In this document: piece after piece, positions 5,834 through 6,292 of the stretch
Numbering within the stretch: the first letter of the stretch is position 1
How the letters are laid out: every line of letters starts with the position of its first letter
Assembly (NCBI GenBank): GCA_900554995.1
Contig: USJJ01000084.1
Span: 1-6,292, forward strand
Source: an uncultured Ruminococcus sp.
GTDB lineage: Bacteria > Bacillota > Clostridia > Oscillospirales > Acutalibacteraceae
DNA length: 6,292 bases
Direction: 5' to 3'
Notes under the pieces: generated by a model
Seen by the model: the letters and a program-made list of their open reading frames with translations, nothing else
Databases searched by the model: none
Told to the model about the DNA's origin: nothing
Program-made: the position numbers and the translations under genes

Positions 5834-6292
5834 ATGGCTAAAAGCAGACGTATTCTCAGCGCTTTGCTGTCCGTTCTGATGGTTCTTACCATAGTTCCCG
5901 CAGGACTTTTCAGCACAGCCGGTGCCGTTTCGGAGAACGAAGTAAGCACCACGTCGATTGAGCTGAACCAGAGTTTCCTTGAGAGACCGAATATCAGCAT
6001 CAGCTCGACAGCAGTCATTCGTACAGCGGCCGAAGCTAATTCGCAGGCTGCCGGTACAACCATTGTTAAAGCCACGGCTTCAGGTTTACCTGAGCTTACA
6101 GGCTCGAGAGCAGAGGGCTTTTATGCGGGAGAGACTCCGCAGGATCCGATGGTAGTTTTCACCACAGATAAGGCTCTCAAGGCTAACCCGACAATCACCT
6201 GCTCAAATGCGGCTCTCACATTTACACCTGCCGCAGCAGGCGTATATGAGGACGGTATTTATACCTATTCTTGGAAGGTTTCCGGTGCAAAT
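5834..6292 (+). CDS. Secreted protein of unknown function, N-terminal part (C-terminus beyond window)
   Basis: The reading frame stays open through all 153 visible codons to the right edge. Residues 1-31 form a classical Sec signal peptide: a basic start (MAKSRR), a hydrophobic core at about 7-26, and the signal-peptidase I site AGA at 29-31, before VSENE. The mature part is rich in Ala, Ser and Thr, has one cysteine (in TITCSN), and contains stretches such as AALTFTPAAAGVYEDGIYTYSWKVSG that look like beta strands of an extracellular domain. I do not recognise a named domain, and no catalytic motif, cohesin, dockerin or sortase signal is visible; any such element would lie beyond the window. 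The strong promoter and ribosome binding site suggest an abundant surface or secreted protein. It is transcribed divergently from the sigma factor, with 243 bp between them. Confidence 0.9.
   Translation, partial: MAKSRRILSALLSVLMVLTIVPAGLFSTAGAVSENEVSTTSIELNQSFLERPNISISSTAVIRTAAEANSQAAGTTIVKATASGLPELTGSRAEGFYAGETPQDPMVVFTTDKALKANPTITCSNAALTFTPAAAGVYEDGIYTYSWKVSGAN

Noticed and set aside
5632..6075. A 147-codon minus-strand frame across the second divergent promoter region
   Set aside because: It runs antisense through the signal peptide and promoter of the secreted-protein gene, and its product is low-complexity and unlike any protein family. The plus-strand frame has a strong promoter, ribosome binding site and signal peptide.

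Overview
The window looks like chromosomal DNA from an anaerobic, spore-forming clostridium of the Ruminococcus/Oscillospiraceae type. This is inferred from the low-to-moderate GC content, strong AGGAGG-type ribosome binding sites, sigma-A promoters with TG-extended -10 boxes, a sporulation sigma factor of the SigE/SigK family, and an oxygen-sensitive flavin/iron-sulfur reductase of the 2-enoate reductase type. Species cannot be fixed from the sequence alone.

Layout. (1) Positions 1-1946, minus strand: the first 648 codons of an NADH:flavin oxidoreductase with an FMN TIM barrel, a Cys4 iron-sulfur motif and an FAD/NAD(P)H-binding half. Its C-terminus runs off the left edge. (2) Positions 1947-2167: a divergent intergenic region with one promoter in each direction and inverted repeats over the reductase promoter and leader. 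(3) Positions 2168-4792, plus strand: an 874-residue two-domain enzyme, a GT2 glycosyltransferase fused to a CDP-glycerol glycerophosphotransferase (TagF-like) domain. (4) Positions 4857-4903: a perfect 18-bp hairpin that serves as a shared bidirectional terminator. (5) Positions 4907-5590, minus strand: a SigK-like sporulation sigma factor with an uninterrupted gene and a hydrophobic N-terminal pro-sequence. (6) Positions 5591-5833: a second divergent intergenic region holding a near-consensus promoter and a leader hairpin for the gene to its right. (7) Positions 5834-6292, plus strand: the start of a Sec-secreted protein of unknown function, cut by the right edge. No stretch longer than 300 bases lacks a gene.

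The genes appear to be separate single-gene units (divergent, convergent, divergent) rather than one pathway. One enzyme builds cell-surface glycopolymer, one protein is exported, one sigma factor belongs to the mother-cell sporulation programme, and one enzyme reduces activated double bonds in anaerobic metabolism. No RNA gene, CRISPR array, insertion sequence or phage gene was seen.

The most notable signal is inside the reductase. The barrel half has the mixed codon use of its neighbours, but the FAD/NAD half has nearly all codons ending in G or C. The switch falls at the domain boundary, which suggests a mosaic gene or a chimeric assembly. No clearly undescribed system was found.
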